DNA from: Cyanobacterium aponinum PCC 10605 | GTDB lineage: Bacteria; Cyanobacteriota; Cyanobacteriia; Cyanobacteriales; Cyanobacteriaceae | Direction of reading: 5' to 3' | DNA length: 62,874 nucleotides | NCBI RefSeq assembly: GCF_000317675.1 | Contig: NC_019777.1 | Span: 1 to 62,874 of the forward strand | Shown here: positions 9,002 to 17,289 of the stretch, piece by piece | How positions within the stretch are numbered: position 1 is the first letter of the stretch | How the letters are laid out: each line of letters opens with the position of its first letter | The notes under the pieces: generated by a model | The model's input: the letters and a program-made list of their open reading frames with translations, nothing else | What the model was told of the DNA's origin: nothing | The model's database searches: none | Made by a program: the position numbers and the translations under genes

Positions 9002-9922
9002 ATGGCTAGTAAGAAAACACCGTTAAAAACCAGTTTAAATAATCGTATCGATGCTTTATTTGGGGGGGATAATCAAGATTTACAATCTTCTCAAAGACCT
9101 AAGACTATGGCAATTGATGTATTAATATTACCCGAATATCAACCCCGGCAATATTTTGATTCGGAAAGTATCTCTCAATTAGCAGAAAGTATCAAAGTTC
9201 ATGGTATCTTAGAACCTTTATTAGTGCGTCCCGCTGGCGAAGGTAAATATGAAGTGGTGGCAGGAGGAAGACGTTATCGAGCAGTTCAACTTTTATCTTT
9301 AACGGAAGTACCTGTAATTATTCTTAATTTGACTGATGATGAAGCCCTAGAAATCGCCATTTTAGAGAATTTACAACGAGAAAATCTTAATCCCATTGAA
9401 GAAACAGAAGCTATTTTAAAGTTACTTTCAGGAAAATTAAATCAAGATGTGCAAGAAGTAATCTCTTTGCTTTATCGTTTAAGAAATGAAGGGAAGGAAG
9501 AATTTAAGCGAAACGTTTCACCTAACTCAGAAATAGTGGAGACGGTCTTTCAAACGGTAGGAATTACGGCTAAGTCTTTTGTGGAAACGAGATTACCTTT
9601 ACTGAAATTACCATCAGATATTTTATCGGTTCTCAGACAAGGGAAAATAGCTTATACAAAAGCGATCGCACTTAGTAAAATAAAAGATGAACAACAACGG
9701 GAAAAGTTATTGAAAGATGCAATCGAGCTTAATTTATCGGTCAGACAGATAAAGGCAAGGATAAAAGAATTAAATAAAAGAGAAACAAAAGATACCCCTT
9801 CGATAAAAATAGATATAACGGTAAAACAGATGAAGAAAAAGAAATTATGGGAAACAGAACCGAAGAAGTGGGAGAAGGTAGAGAAACTATTGGAAAAGAT
9901 TAATTTATTGTTAGAAGATTAA
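9002..9922 (+). CDS. parB: ParB partition protein / nuclease-fold CTPase
   Basis: 306 residues. The N-terminal ParB/Srx domain has LPEYQPRQYFD (~40-50), then LAESIKVHGILEPLLVRP, GGRRYRAVQLL and ENLQRENLNPIEE, the conserved CTP-binding ParB boxes. A central HTH region (~170-250) contains TAKSFVETRLPLLKLP and YTKAIALSKIK. The basic C-terminus (KQMKKKKLWETEPKK) probably dimerises. It would bind the GAAACGTTTC sites. A third copy of that palindrome (9510-9519) and a G7 run (near 9061) lie inside the gene. Confidence 0.92.
   Translation: MASKKTPLKTSLNNRIDALFGGDNQDLQSSQRPKTMAIDVLILPEYQPRQYFDSESISQLAESIKVHGILEPLLVRPAGEGKYEVVAGGRRYRAVQLLSLTEVPVIILNLTDDEALEIAILENLQRENLNPIEETEAILKLLSGKLNQDVQEVISLLYRLRNEGKEEFKRNVSPNSEIVETVFQTVGITAKSFVETRLPLLKLPSDILSVLRQGKIAYTKAIALSKIKDEQQREKLLKDAIELNLSVRQIKARIKELNKRETKDTPSIKIDITVKQMKKKKLWETEPKKWEKVEKLLEKINLLLED
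9508..9525. promoter_or_regulatory. candidate parS site 3 (inside parB)
   Basis: GCGAAACGTTTCACCTAA within the parB coding sequence. It shares CGAAACGTTTCACCTAA exactly with site 1, in a different protein context (KRNVSP here, VETFHLN there), so the conservation is at DNA level. Confidence 0.6.
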
Positions 9923-9941
9923 AAGTTTTTTTCTTAGGAAT

Positions 9942-10535
9942 TTATTTCGCTCGATAAATAAGAGGATAATTTTCAGGTTCAACGAAAACATCGGTACAAT
10001 CAGTTTTTGCTCGATATTCTAATAATGTAAAATTTGAACCATTGATTTTATAGGTAGCTAATGCTCCTATATTTTTTGCACATCCAGAAATAGTATGGAT
10101 TTTAAGAATCGAGGGGTTTTTCTCGTCACGATAAATGAATCCGGCGAAATTATCAACATTAGTTCTTTCTAATTTACCTAATTCATTTTCTTGAAACCCG
10201 TCTAATTTTAAGAGCTCTATTTGATTACCTGAATTGGTTTTGACATACTTAACAAAAGAAAAATTAGTCTGATAGGCAGCTAAAAAACAATAAAAAATAA
10301 CAATATATTCCTGTTGATTGAATTTAATAACTTCTGATACTGTTTGTGCATAATCCCAAACAAGGGCATCTGGACATAAATTAATTTTCTTTCTATTTTT
10401 ATATACTTCTTGTATAATTTCCTGATTTTGATTATTGGCTAAAACAATAAAATTAGGAATGAAAGATATAAAAAAAGTGATAATTATAATTAAATATTTT
10501 TTATTCATATTCAAAAGTACGGCATTGACCATCAT
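9942..10535 (-). CDS. hypothetical secreted protein, 188-197 aa
   Basis: An in-frame ATG at 10508 gives MNKKYLIIIITFFISFIPNFIVLA, a classical signal peptide, and may be the true start. Starting at 10535 adds 9 residues before it. The mature part is of mixed composition with two Cys in GCAKNIG and TDCTDVF. No family is recognised. It converges on parB, with only 19 bp between the stops. Confidence 0.6.
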   Translation of the reverse strand: MMVNAVLLNMNKKYLIIIITFFISFIPNFIVLANNQNQEIIQEVYKNRKKINLCPDALVWDYAQTVSEVIKFNQQEYIVIFYCFLAAYQTNFSFVKYVKTNSGNQIELLKLDGFQENELGKLERTNVDNFAGFIYRDEKNPSILKIHTISGCAKNIGALATYKINGSNFTLLEYRAKTDCTDVFVEPENYPLIYRAK

Positions 10536-10565
10536 AATAACCAGTCCTGATATGGTTTGGTAAGA

Positions 10566-10787
10566 TCATTCTATCCCCACAATCAGAACTAATTTCCTCC
10601 TCTCTATTACCGTACAGTTTCCCCCTTTCTCCCTAATCCCATCAATATAACTCACTATCTCTGTCCCTAATACTTGATAATGCGATCGCTCTATGATTCT
10701 GGCAATAAATGGAGAAGCGACCAATACGCCACCAATTAGAATAACAATTATCTGAACTGTCTGAAAGTTAATTTTATCTAGCTTCAT
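10566..10787 (-). CDS. small membrane protein, 73 aa
   Basis: One predicted transmembrane helix (VQIIVILIGGVLVASPFIARI, ~10-31) is followed by a basic soluble tail. Family unknown. It is in a minus-strand run with the neighbouring small genes. Confidence 0.5.
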   Translation of the reverse strand: MKLDKINFQTVQIIVILIGGVLVASPFIARIIERSHYQVLGTEIVSYIDGIREKGGNCTVIERRKLVLIVGIE

Positions 10788-10875
10788 CAGACAATTTAAT
10801 TTATCAGTACTAGGAAAGGGAGAAGGCTGTAAATATTTACAGTTCTATTGGTGAGAAAAAAAATAATAATTTCTA

Positions 10876-11424
10876 TTAATTTTCTTCAAGCAAGTCATCA
10901 AAAGTGAGGTCAAAACTATTATCAATAATATTTAAAGGAGAAGTCTTTTCTATACTTTTCTTAAACGCTCCTCTTTTTCTTGTATTTTGTTTTGATAAGT
11001 CTCTAATATCAATTAAATTTCCATGTTGAAATTTTAATTCTAATAATGTGTTATATGCTGTTCCCTTTTGATAACCCATGTGAATATAGAGAGTATCAAT
11101 TAGTTCTTTAGCAATCCTGATTACTCCCGTAAAATCAGTAAGTAAACGAAGGTTTTCATAATAAACTCCATAATCTTGTTGTTTAGGTTCTACTCCATTA
11201 ATCTCAGGATATTGTCCTTTTATTTCCCCCACTACCATTTCTTGTAATAATAATTGATTGTCTTTAATTTCGTAAGTAGAATAAAAACCTCGATAACAAG
11301 CGGTATGGAGCATTTGAGGATTCATGCCATAATCTTGGGGAATAATTAAGTCTCCACCTTTTAGATAGACTAACTCGAATTTATCTTCGTTATAAATGAA
11401 GGTATCAGGAATTTATCCAGTCAT
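10876..11424 (-). pseudogene. conserved cyanobacterial protein with nonsense codon 4
   Basis: From ATG 11422-11424 the frame reads M-T-G-stop-IPDTFIYNEDKFELV and stays open to 10876. By memory of the family, the start is normally MTGQIPD. The TAA at 11413-11415 therefore looks like a CAA-to-TAA change. The rest is intact, with typical segments MLHTACYRGFYSTYE, TDFTGVIRIAKELIDTLYIHMGYQ and KRGAFK. Translation could restart at an internal ATG (11323-11325), giving 149 residues that lack the conserved N-terminal strand pair. Function unknown. Confidence 0.65.
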
Positions 11425-11483
11425 AAATTATCTTTTAAGTTCTTACTTATATATCAGTGTCATTTTTCTGATTTATGCAGAAT

Positions 11484-11831
11484 TTAGAAATATTCTTTGG
11501 CAAATTTGATTAACTTTTGTTTTAACTCCACAGAAATAAGAGGGAACTGCTCAATTTCCAAAACTATCTCTAATTTTGTTTTCCCTTTATTCCTCATTTC
11601 TGTCACCACTCCCTTTGCTATATTCTCAAACCCATATTCTGCTATTCCTTCAGATATTTTTGTTAATAGCAACAATACTCCTATACCTCCTAACATTCCT
11701 AGTGGACCACCTAAAGTAGCTAAAGCAGTAGTAATCGCCGCCGCTCCCGTATAACCAGAAAAGAACATTAGAAATAAGAGAATTAACCCAGATACTCCGA
11801 GACTAGCTATATTAGTAATTAATTTGTCCAT
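11484..11831 (-). CDS. small glycine-rich membrane protein, 115 aa
   Basis: Two hydrophobic segments (VSGLILLFLMFFSGYTG, and a glycine-zipper-like GGPLGMLGGIGVLLLL) are followed by a soluble helical tail (~65-115). No family is recognised. An antisense 85-codon open frame here is a shadow of the low-complexity membrane sequence. Confidence 0.55.
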   Translation of the reverse strand: MDKLITNIASLGVSGLILLFLMFFSGYTGAAAITTALATLGGPLGMLGGIGVLLLLTKISEGIAEYGFENIAKGVVTEMRNKGKTKLEIVLEIEQFPLISVELKQKLIKFAKEYF

Positions 11832-11855
11832 TGTTTACACAATAATTGGTTCTAA

Positions 11856-12935
11856 TTAACTATCAGTGTCATTTTCGTCGTTTATGCAAATATCTTGTTC
11901 ATCAGAGCCAGACCAATTCAATACTCTTTCATATAAAGTCTCATAAATGAAACTGACTGATGATGGGGTTAGTTTTTTTGGATAACGATATATTTCGACA
12001 GGATAGCTGAGGTGTTCATTAACTTCTGCCATCAAATCAATCAGTAATATGCCCACTTCGCTATTTGTTGTTTCTTCTATCATTTTGATCAAACTCAGAT
12101 TCTGAGATGGAATGGCAAAACAGAAGTAGTGACAGAAATTAAGATATTTATGCCATTTATGATCTGAAATAAAATCTTGCTGACTAGACTTTATTTCAAC
12201 AATAAAAACATCTTTCGGACGCTTATAACTCCATCGGATTACCGTCATAAAATCTATCCTTAATCTTTTCCCCTCAAAGTTTATTCTTACTTCTGTATGG
12301 TCTTGATAATGTTTTGGGGGATAACGCATTTGACTACATTTTTTAGTCCAGTCAACTAGATTTATTTTTAAAGAGCGAACGATACTAGGGGCTATTTGTT
12401 GTGTTGATATTTGCTTTGTCTCATTATCAATGGTTTTTTCGCCGATTAATCCTAAATGTTCATATTTGCCTTCGTTTCCTTTTGTCGGTCTTCCCCTATT
12501 AGTTTTAGCATTGAGAGGTCTGTACTGTTGTTCAATCGCCCTTGTTTCTTTAACAGTGATATTACCTTCTAAAACTTGTTGTTTGAGTTTCTCATAGACA
12601 GGAGCTGGTGCATTTCGTTCTACTTTCTCTAAATTTTCCAGAGCTTCGGGGGATGCTACCGCATGATCAATTTCCTCAATTTCCTTACTTCCTACAGTGT
12701 AAAGATAGTATTTCCCCGCTTTAATATATCTCCAAATTAAGGAGGGTTGACGATCACATTTCTTGGCAATATGGTGAACCCATGCGGTAAAAGATGTTTG
12801 TCCAGACTGTTTAAATAATTCCTTTTGTCGAACGACAATAGCTATTTTAGCAACTTCTCGCCAACTGGATTCAGGGGTAATTAACAGTTGTTCTATCTGA
12901 TGTTCAGCTTTTTCTAGTTTATCAATATCAAGCAT
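11856..12935 (-). CDS. DNA-binding domain fused to MmcB-like nuclease-fold domain
   Basis: 359 residues. The N-terminal ~150 residues resemble a plasmid HTH module: SWREVAKIAIVVRQKELF, AKKCDRQPSLIWRYIKAGKYYL. The C-terminal ~150 residues resemble the MmcB/PD-(D/E)xK-type fold: RIDFMTVIRW, VFIVEIKSSQQDFISDHKW, KYLNFCHYFCFAIP. The acidic D and the E-x-K motif are visible. MmcB-family proteins are DNA-repair-associated. A role in repair or restriction of plasmid DNA is an inference. The ATG at 12935 follows an AT-rich spacer. Confidence 0.6.
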   Translation of the reverse strand: MLDIDKLEKAEHQIEQLLITPESSWREVAKIAIVVRQKELFKQSGQTSFTAWVHHIAKKCDRQPSLIWRYIKAGKYYLYTVGSKEIEEIDHAVASPEALENLEKVERNAPAPVYEKLKQQVLEGNITVKETRAIEQQYRPLNAKTNRGRPTKGNEGKYEHLGLIGEKTIDNETKQISTQQIAPSIVRSLKINLVDWTKKCSQMRYPPKHYQDHTEVRINFEGKRLRIDFMTVIRWSYKRPKDVFIVEIKSSQQDFISDHKWHKYLNFCHYFCFAIPSQNLSLIKMIEETTNSEVGILLIDLMAEVNEHLSYPVEIYRYPKKLTPSSVSFIYETLYERVLNWSGSDEQDICINDENDTDS

Positions 12936-13018
12936 GACTATTTCTGAATAATAGTCTAGTTAACTAGATTATAATATAAACAGTCAAAGTGTGGATGGAA
13001 AATTTATTTCTGATTAAG

Positions 13019-13777
13019 TCATTCTTGGTAACAGTGACAGATTTCTTCTTTGGTTAATATTGAATCAGAAAAAATATCATAAAGATATTCAACAATATCG
13101 ATAGTAGAATCAGCCATTTCTTCTAATACTTCAAAAGCTCTCAGACAATCATCTAATGCCCTATGACCGCCATTAAGAGGTTGCCATTTATAATCATCGT
13201 AGTAACCAGAATATTCCCCCATAAATATAGCGTACATTTCCATCAAACAATGGGAATTAAAGTTAATTCTTGGTAATTCATTTCTCCTACACTCACTATT
13301 TATAATCGGATGGTCAAAACTGGTGTTGTAAATTAACACATTTTGGTTACTCAGAATTTCCTTTAATCGGTCATAAATATTAGTAAAACAAGGAGCATCA
13401 GCTACCATTTCATTGGTAATGCTGTGTATTTTGATTACTTCATAAGGAATAAAACAGGCAGGTTTTACTAGAGTATTAATCAATATTTGTTTATCTTGGT
13501 TAATAACGGCAATTTCAATTATTTCAGTATTTTCCAACCCCGTTGTTTCCGTGTCAAGGATAAGGAATTTATCATTTCGCCATTTATTCGCCCACTTTAC
13601 GGCTCTATTATAGTCTAATATTCGATCGTACTCATGATTAAGGAATTGCTTAATTTCTCGTTTTATCCTGCCTTTCTCTAGTCCTAATTTCTGTTTCTTC
13701 GTTAACTGCCTTTTCGACTTAACAGAATTAGAATCTTTAATATCAAATAATAATAAAGTATATTTTCTCGTTATCAA
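13019..13777 (-). CDS. DnaQ-like DEDDh 3'-5' exonuclease
   Basis: 252 residues. The exonuclease motifs are all present: ExoI FLILDTETTGLE (~70-81), ExoII YNTSFDHPI (~148-156) and ExoIII GHRALDDCLRA (~206-216), giving the D, E, D, H and D ligands. An N-terminal basic extension (KRQLTKKQKLGLEKGRIKREI) precedes the domain. The start at 13777 is TTG with GTAAGGG upstream. It probably processes DNA ends or proofreads during plasmid replication or repair. Confidence 0.85.
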   Translation of the reverse strand: MITRKYTLLLFDIKDSNSVKSKRQLTKKQKLGLEKGRIKREIKQFLNHEYDRILDYNRAVKWANKWRNDKFLILDTETTGLENTEIIEIAVINQDKQILINTLVKPACFIPYEVIKIHSITNEMVADAPCFTNIYDRLKEILSNQNVLIYNTSFDHPIINSECRRNELPRINFNSHCLMEMYAIFMGEYSGYYDDYKWQPLNGGHRALDDCLRAFEVLEEMADSTIDIVEYLYDIFSDSILTKEEICHCYQE

Positions 13778-13816
13778 ACCCTTACACTATAATTACTTAA
13801 TAATTATTCAAAATTT

Positions 13817-14077
13817 GTGTGTGAGGAAATGAATTTAATATTTATAGAAGCTCGTGGTGGCTTGACTACGAGTGAGCAGTTATTGGGTGTAATTAACCAA
13901 CATCCTCAAGGATTAGGATTAACTATCAAACAACTCAGTTATAGTATCAATCGTCCTGTTAGTATGATTAATCTTTGTTTGAAGCAATTAAGCAGTAGAA
14001 AACAGGTCAAAATACAGTTAAGGGGAATGCAAAAATTGGTTTACCCTTATGATTCCTGTAATCACTTAAAAATATAA
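13817..14077 (+). CDS. hypothetical winged-helix-like protein
   Basis: 86 residues. The middle reads like a winged helix: GVINQHPQGLGLTIKQLSYS, then SMINLCLKQLSSRKQVKIQL. GTG 13817 opens the frame, but an ATG four codons later (13829) may be used; neither has an ideal ribosome site. It is divergent from the exonuclease gene. Confidence 0.5.
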   Translation: MCEEMNLIFIEARGGLTTSEQLLGVINQHPQGLGLTIKQLSYSINRPVSMINLCLKQLSSRKQVKIQLRGMQKLVYPYDSCNHLKI

Positions 14078-14126
14078 TTAATTTGGCTCTATTACTTCTC
14101 GTCGTATAAATTATTGATGTTTGGTA

Positions 14127-14166
14127 GGCAATAAATTGTCTCGTCAGTTATTGCCGAGGATTTTTT
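14127..14166 (+). terminator. candidate intrinsic terminator
   Basis: GGCAATAA (14127-14134) and TTATTGCC (14148-14155) form an 8-bp stem. GAGGATTTTTT follows. It would end the upstream small gene and shields the tail of CRISPR array 1. Confidence 0.4.
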
Positions 14167-14244
14167 GTTACTGCTCTTTCTCTACAATCTTTGCATCTTA
14201 CTAACTAAAGCAATCCCTATTTCCTCATAATGGTGCGATCACCT

Positions 14245-14663
14245 TTTATCTATATTTCCACTACCCCGAAGGATAGCGATAGGTAAAAGAACTTATCTTG
14301 ATCCCTCGTATGTCTATAAATGCTTAACGTTTCCATTAATTCCACTACCCATAAGAGTAGCAATTCCTTCAGTTTGAGTCTGATACAGTTCCTTGTACCA
14401 AGGTTTCCATTAATTCCACTACCCATAAGAGTAGCAATTGCCATTAATGATTACAGCTGGGAATAGTTTAGGCAAGAGGTTTCCATTAATTCCACTACCC
14501 ATAAGAGTAGCAATCCATATCATCAAAGCGGCGTGTGAATAAAGTAAATGCCGGTTTCCATTAATTCCACTACCCATAAGAGTAGCAATGTGAAGATGAC
14601 GTCATCTTGATTAACTCCCACCAAAGGGTTTCCATTAATTCCACTACCCATAAGAGTAGCAAT
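14245..14663 (-). CRISPR. CRISPR array 1: 5 repeats plus one degenerate, 5 spacers
   Basis: Five identical 36-bp repeats start at 14329, 14403, 14479, 14554 and 14628. A degenerate copy lies at 14245-14280 (about 26 of 36 bases agree). Spacers are 38-48 bp. Read on the minus strand, the repeat begins ATTGCTACTC, contains a CTACTC/GGGTAG stem and ends AATTAATGGAAAC, so transcription is leftward and the degenerate repeat is leader-distal. The last 8 bases match the end of the array 2 repeat. One spacer (14590-14627) contains a 16-bp perfect palindrome. Confidence 0.97.
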
Positions 14664-14841
14664 TAACTAATTTTAACCACTTACCCTGTCTGATGTCTAG
14701 AAACGGTTTGCGAACCTTAGCTAAATTGTCTTCAGATTGCTTTCTATATACCTTGATGTACATAGTTAAAAGTCCTGCCTAGTATGCTATCGAGGCTCAC
14801 AACGCATTTACTTAATTTGAGGTCATTTTGGTTGAGGGTCG
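14664..14841 (-). promoter_or_regulatory. leader of CRISPR array 1
   Basis: On the minus strand, the core GGTTCGCAAACCG followed by TTTCTAGA sits about 41 bases before the first repeat. It aligns with GGTCGCAAACCGCCTCTGGA at the same distance in array 2. The position of array 2's TATAAT is occupied here by GACAAT, with no good -35. The distal part (14766-14841) is repeated, inverted, after cas2. Confidence 0.6.
14766..14841. repeat. 76-bp inverted repeat, copy near array 1
   Basis: Its reverse complement matches 40893-40968 at 74 of 76 positions by eye. The two differences are both in CTAGGCAGG versus CTAGACAAG. Confidence 0.9.
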
Positions 14842-14934
14842 TCGTCACCTAATCTTTAATTTTCCTTAATTTATTGGTTGCGATGCTGATTAAATTCCCT
14901 GAGACTATTATTGATAAAAAATACTAAACATCCA

Positions 14935-15264
14935 ATGATTAACCCTGAAAATTTATTCGACAATATTCCTTCTTTAGTTGAGGGGGAGGATTTCTCTGAA
15001 CTACTCAACTGCCGTAACGTTGTCATTGAGAGAATTGTTAGTAGCGACAAATCCGATAATAAGGTTTATAATCAGGAACAAGACAAATAGGTAATCTTGG
15101 TTAAAGGAGAGGCACAGCTAAGAATTAACGATGATATTGTTAACCTGAAAGCAGGGGATTATATTTTTATTTCTGCTATGATTCCCCATCAAGTCCTCAC
15201 TATTTCTAATGATTGTTTATGGTTAGCGGTACATATTTATTTATTAAGGAAATATTCGTCCTAA
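14935..15264 (+). pseudogene. cupin-domain protein with nonsense codon
   Basis: The frame from ATG 14935 to TAA 15262-15264 reads as a small cupin (109 codons), interrupted only by TAG at 15088-15090 (codon 52). Before it: NLFDNIPSLVEGEDFSELL and ERIVSS. After it: VILVKGEAQLRINDDIVNLKAGDYIFI and IPHQV, the standard cupin motifs including the metal-ligand-like H of PHQV. Relatives usually have a tryptophan before VVLL/VILV, so TGG to TAG is the simplest explanation. It is convergent with and slightly overlaps the phosphatase gene. Confidence 0.75.
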
Positions 15265-15849
15265 TACTTTAATTTGATTATTGTTTGAGTCAATGTGCAA
15301 CACCACTCCTTCACCAGAACGGGGAAAAATATCGCTGATTGCGGTAATGTTGACCTGATGAGAAACCAGAACTATCACCCCGTCTTGATGAGTTTCTTCT
15401 AACAGAAATTTTCGTAATTGATTTGTTTGTTCTTCTAAACGACTGGGTGTACTAAAAAATGAATTTAAAGGAGGAAACGATTGTACTTTTCCCACATTCA
15501 TTAGATTTGCTGTGTCTAAACAACGACACCACTGACTTGATAAAATCTTTGTTACATTGATTTGACGGCTTTTAAATGCTTCTCCCATGCGGATAGCTTG
15601 GGCTTTTCCTTCAGAGGATAAATTTCGTTGAGTTGAGCAATCATTCAGACTGAAGTTTGGGGGATCTCCCGTACCTGGTGCGAAGGCGTGTCGAAACAAC
15701 ACAACATAAACTTTTCCTTTTTCTTGTAACTTTGACCATAGGTAATCATCTGATAAATTTTGTTGTGAAACCACAGGATATTGATTTCCACAGGCGATCG
15801 CAATGAAAGAAACAGCCAATAATCTGAGAAATTTACGTCTTTGAGTCAT
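15244..15849 (-). CDS. histidine phosphatase family protein, probable lipoprotein
   Basis: 201 residues. It begins with a basic then hydrophobic signal (MTQRRKFLRLLAVSFIAIAC). The AIAC-GN resembles a lipobox, so the enzyme is probably exported and lipid-anchored. The catalytic signature VLFRHAFAPGTGDP (RH) is followed by RNLSSEGKAQAIRMG, SSQWCRCLDTA and the second histidine in VLVSHQVNI. This matches the SixA/phosphoglycerate-mutase-like branch. Substrate unknown. The C-terminus overlaps the broken cupin gene on the other strand by 21 bp. Confidence 0.85.
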   Translation of the reverse strand: MTQRRKFLRLLAVSFIAIACGNQYPVVSQQNLSDDYLWSKLQEKGKVYVVLFRHAFAPGTGDPPNFSLNDCSTQRNLSSEGKAQAIRMGEAFKSRQINVTKILSSQWCRCLDTANLMNVGKVQSFPPLNSFFSTPSRLEEQTNQLRKFLLEETHQDGVIVLVSHQVNITAISDIFPRSGEGVVLHIDSNNNQIKVLGRIFP

Positions 15850-15857
15850 TGTTTAAG

Positions 15858-16211
15858 CTAAAACCAGTTTAATTCTCTAAGAGCATAAACAACTTGGTTA
15901 CGCATTTGCCAATAATAGCGGTTATCTTGTTCATAGCCTATACTTAATACTTTCCAATATCCTTCTCCTATAATCTCTACTGCTAATAAGTCCTTGATTT
16001 TATGAGCTAAGTTACCGTAAACAGCATTAATCGTTTCAATGGGTTTTGAGACAGCTATAGCTAAATCCTCAAGTTTTATTTGGTGGTGAGGAGCAGAATA
16101 CTGTATCCTTAACAGTTCTGTCTGTAACTCTGTCATCTCTATTTTCCTGAGTGCTGAGGTGTAATCATTCACTGTCGGCACTTCCATTAAACCATCTATT
16201 ATTTTTATCAT
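15858..16211 (-). CDS. hypothetical protein with winged-helix-like domain, 117 aa
   Basis: It contains ELLRIQYSAPHHQIKLEDLAIA, YGNLAHKIKDLL and WQMRNQVVYALRELNWF. This pattern resembles a domain I recall beside HNH-type proteins, but I cannot name it. The first 14 codons lie in a 41-bp segment repeated at 17211-17250. It sits 8 bp upstream of the phosphatase gene on the same strand. Confidence 0.55.
   Translation of the reverse strand: MIKIIDGLMEVPTVNDYTSALRKIEMTELQTELLRIQYSAPHHQIKLEDLAIAVSKPIETINAVYGNLAHKIKDLLAVEIIGEGYWKVLSIGYEQDNRYYWQMRNQVVYALRELNWF
16171..16211. repeat. direct repeat left of abi gene
   Basis: ACTGTCGGCACTT, a short variable part, then ATCTATTATTTTTATCAT; the same two blocks recur in the same order and orientation at 17211-17250, on the other side of the Abi gene. 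The copies therefore bracket a ~1-kb unit. Confidence 0.7.
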
Positions 16212-16262
16212 CTTAGGTGCGATCCAACTATTTACCCTAATAGATTATAATGGGGATAATAA

Positions 16263-16305
16263 AACCCGCCACAGCTCTACTACGGTATCTGCAAAGAGGT
16301 GGGTT
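16263..16305 (+). ncRNA. candidate structured RNA upstream of abi gene
   Basis: AACCCGCC (16263-16270) can pair with GGTGGGTT (16298-16305), with one G-U pair, closing a 27-nt loop that contains a further CAG/CTG pairing. It ends 23 bp before the Abi_2 start codon. Abi_2/AbiF genes are known to be preceded by a conserved structured RNA (the abiF motif). I cannot confirm that this is that motif. Confidence 0.4.
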
Positions 16306-16328
16306 ACTCTTTCTCTACACTCTGAGTA

Positions 16329-17198
16329 ATGCTGTTTAATAAATCCCCTAAAACTATTGATGAACAAATAGAACTTCTAATTTCCAGAGGAATGATTATC
16401 ACAGATCATCCTAAAGTTCATGATGTTTTAACTCATGTCAATTATTATCGTTTAGGTGCTTATTGGCTACCTTTTGAACAAGACCATGAAAATCATATTT
16501 TTAGATCGGGAACTTATTTTGATGATGTTCTTAATCTGTATATATTTGACCGTAAATTACGATTACTTGTTTTAGATGCCATTGAAAGAATAGAAGTATC
16601 TTGTCGAACTCAGTGGGCTTATTTCATGGCACATAATCACGGTTCTCATAGTTATTTAGATTCTACGTTAGCTCGTAAAGAAAGTTATTGGGTAAGTAAT
16701 CTTCAATCATTGGAAAATGAGGTTAAACGCTCTAAAGAGGTATTTATTGAGCATTATAAAAATAAATATACTCAACCAGATTTACCACCAATTTGGGCAG
16801 TCTCAGAGGTAATGTCATTAGGGTTATTCTCCCGTTGGTTTACTAATTTAAAACCAATGGCAACTAGAAAAAAGATAGCTAATCAATATAATTTAGACCA
16901 TGAAATTTTAGCTAGTTTTTTAAGACATTTAACAGAAGTGAGAAATATTTGTGCGCATCATAGCAGACTATGGAATAGAAAGTTTACTGTCACTTTAACT
17001 ATTCCTAAAAACCCAACATATTTAGCTGAAAAAATGAATCAAAATGAGAAACGTCGTTTATATAATACTTTAGTAATGTTAAATTATTTGTTGAATTTTG
17101 TTAGTCCTAATAATTCTTGGTACAAACAATTAATTGAGCTTATTCAAGAACATCAGATTAATCATAATTTAATGGGATTTACTGAAAAACATAGCTAA
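16329..17198 (+). CDS. Abi_2 family abortive-infection protein (AbiD/AbiF-like)
   Basis: 289 residues matching the Abi_2 family along its length. Segments: [103 protein letters not shown] fits the HEPN R-x4-H motif (R-N then H), so an RNase or RNA-binding activity that arrests infected cells is expected. The gene stands alone between two ~40-bp direct repeats, with a possible structured RNA just upstream. IS630 copy 1 inserted right after the second repeat. Confidence 0.88.
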   Translation: MLFNKSPKTIDEQIELLISRGMIITDHPKVHDVLTHVNYYRLGAYWLPFEQDHENHIFRSGTYFDDVLNLYIFDRKLRLLVLDAIERIEVSCRTQWAYFMAHNHGSHSYLDSTLARKESYWVSNLQSLENEVKRSKEVFIEHYKNKYTQPDLPPIWAVSEVMSLGLFSRWFTNLKPMATRKKIANQYNLDHEILASFLRHLTEVRNICAHHSRLWNRKFTVTLTIPKNPTYLAEKMNQNEKRRLYNTLVMLNYLLNFVSPNNSWYKQLIELIQEHQINHNLMGFTEKHS

Positions 17199-17210
17199 TT
17201 ACAATTTTTT

Positions 17211-17250
17211 ACTGTCGGCACTTTCACTTTTCATCTATTATTTTTATCAT
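17211..17250. repeat. direct repeat right of abi gene
   Basis: Second copy of the segment at 16171-16211. The last base is 4 bp from the TA target duplication of IS630 copy 1. Confidence 0.7.
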
Positions 17251-17289
17251 GTTATATCAAATCCGTTTAATTAGCCACACTAAAAGATA

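Noticed and set aside
11497-11754. 85-codon plus-strand frame opposite the small membrane protein
   Set aside because: Mirror image of hydrophobic low-complexity codons; the minus-strand frame has better start and composition.
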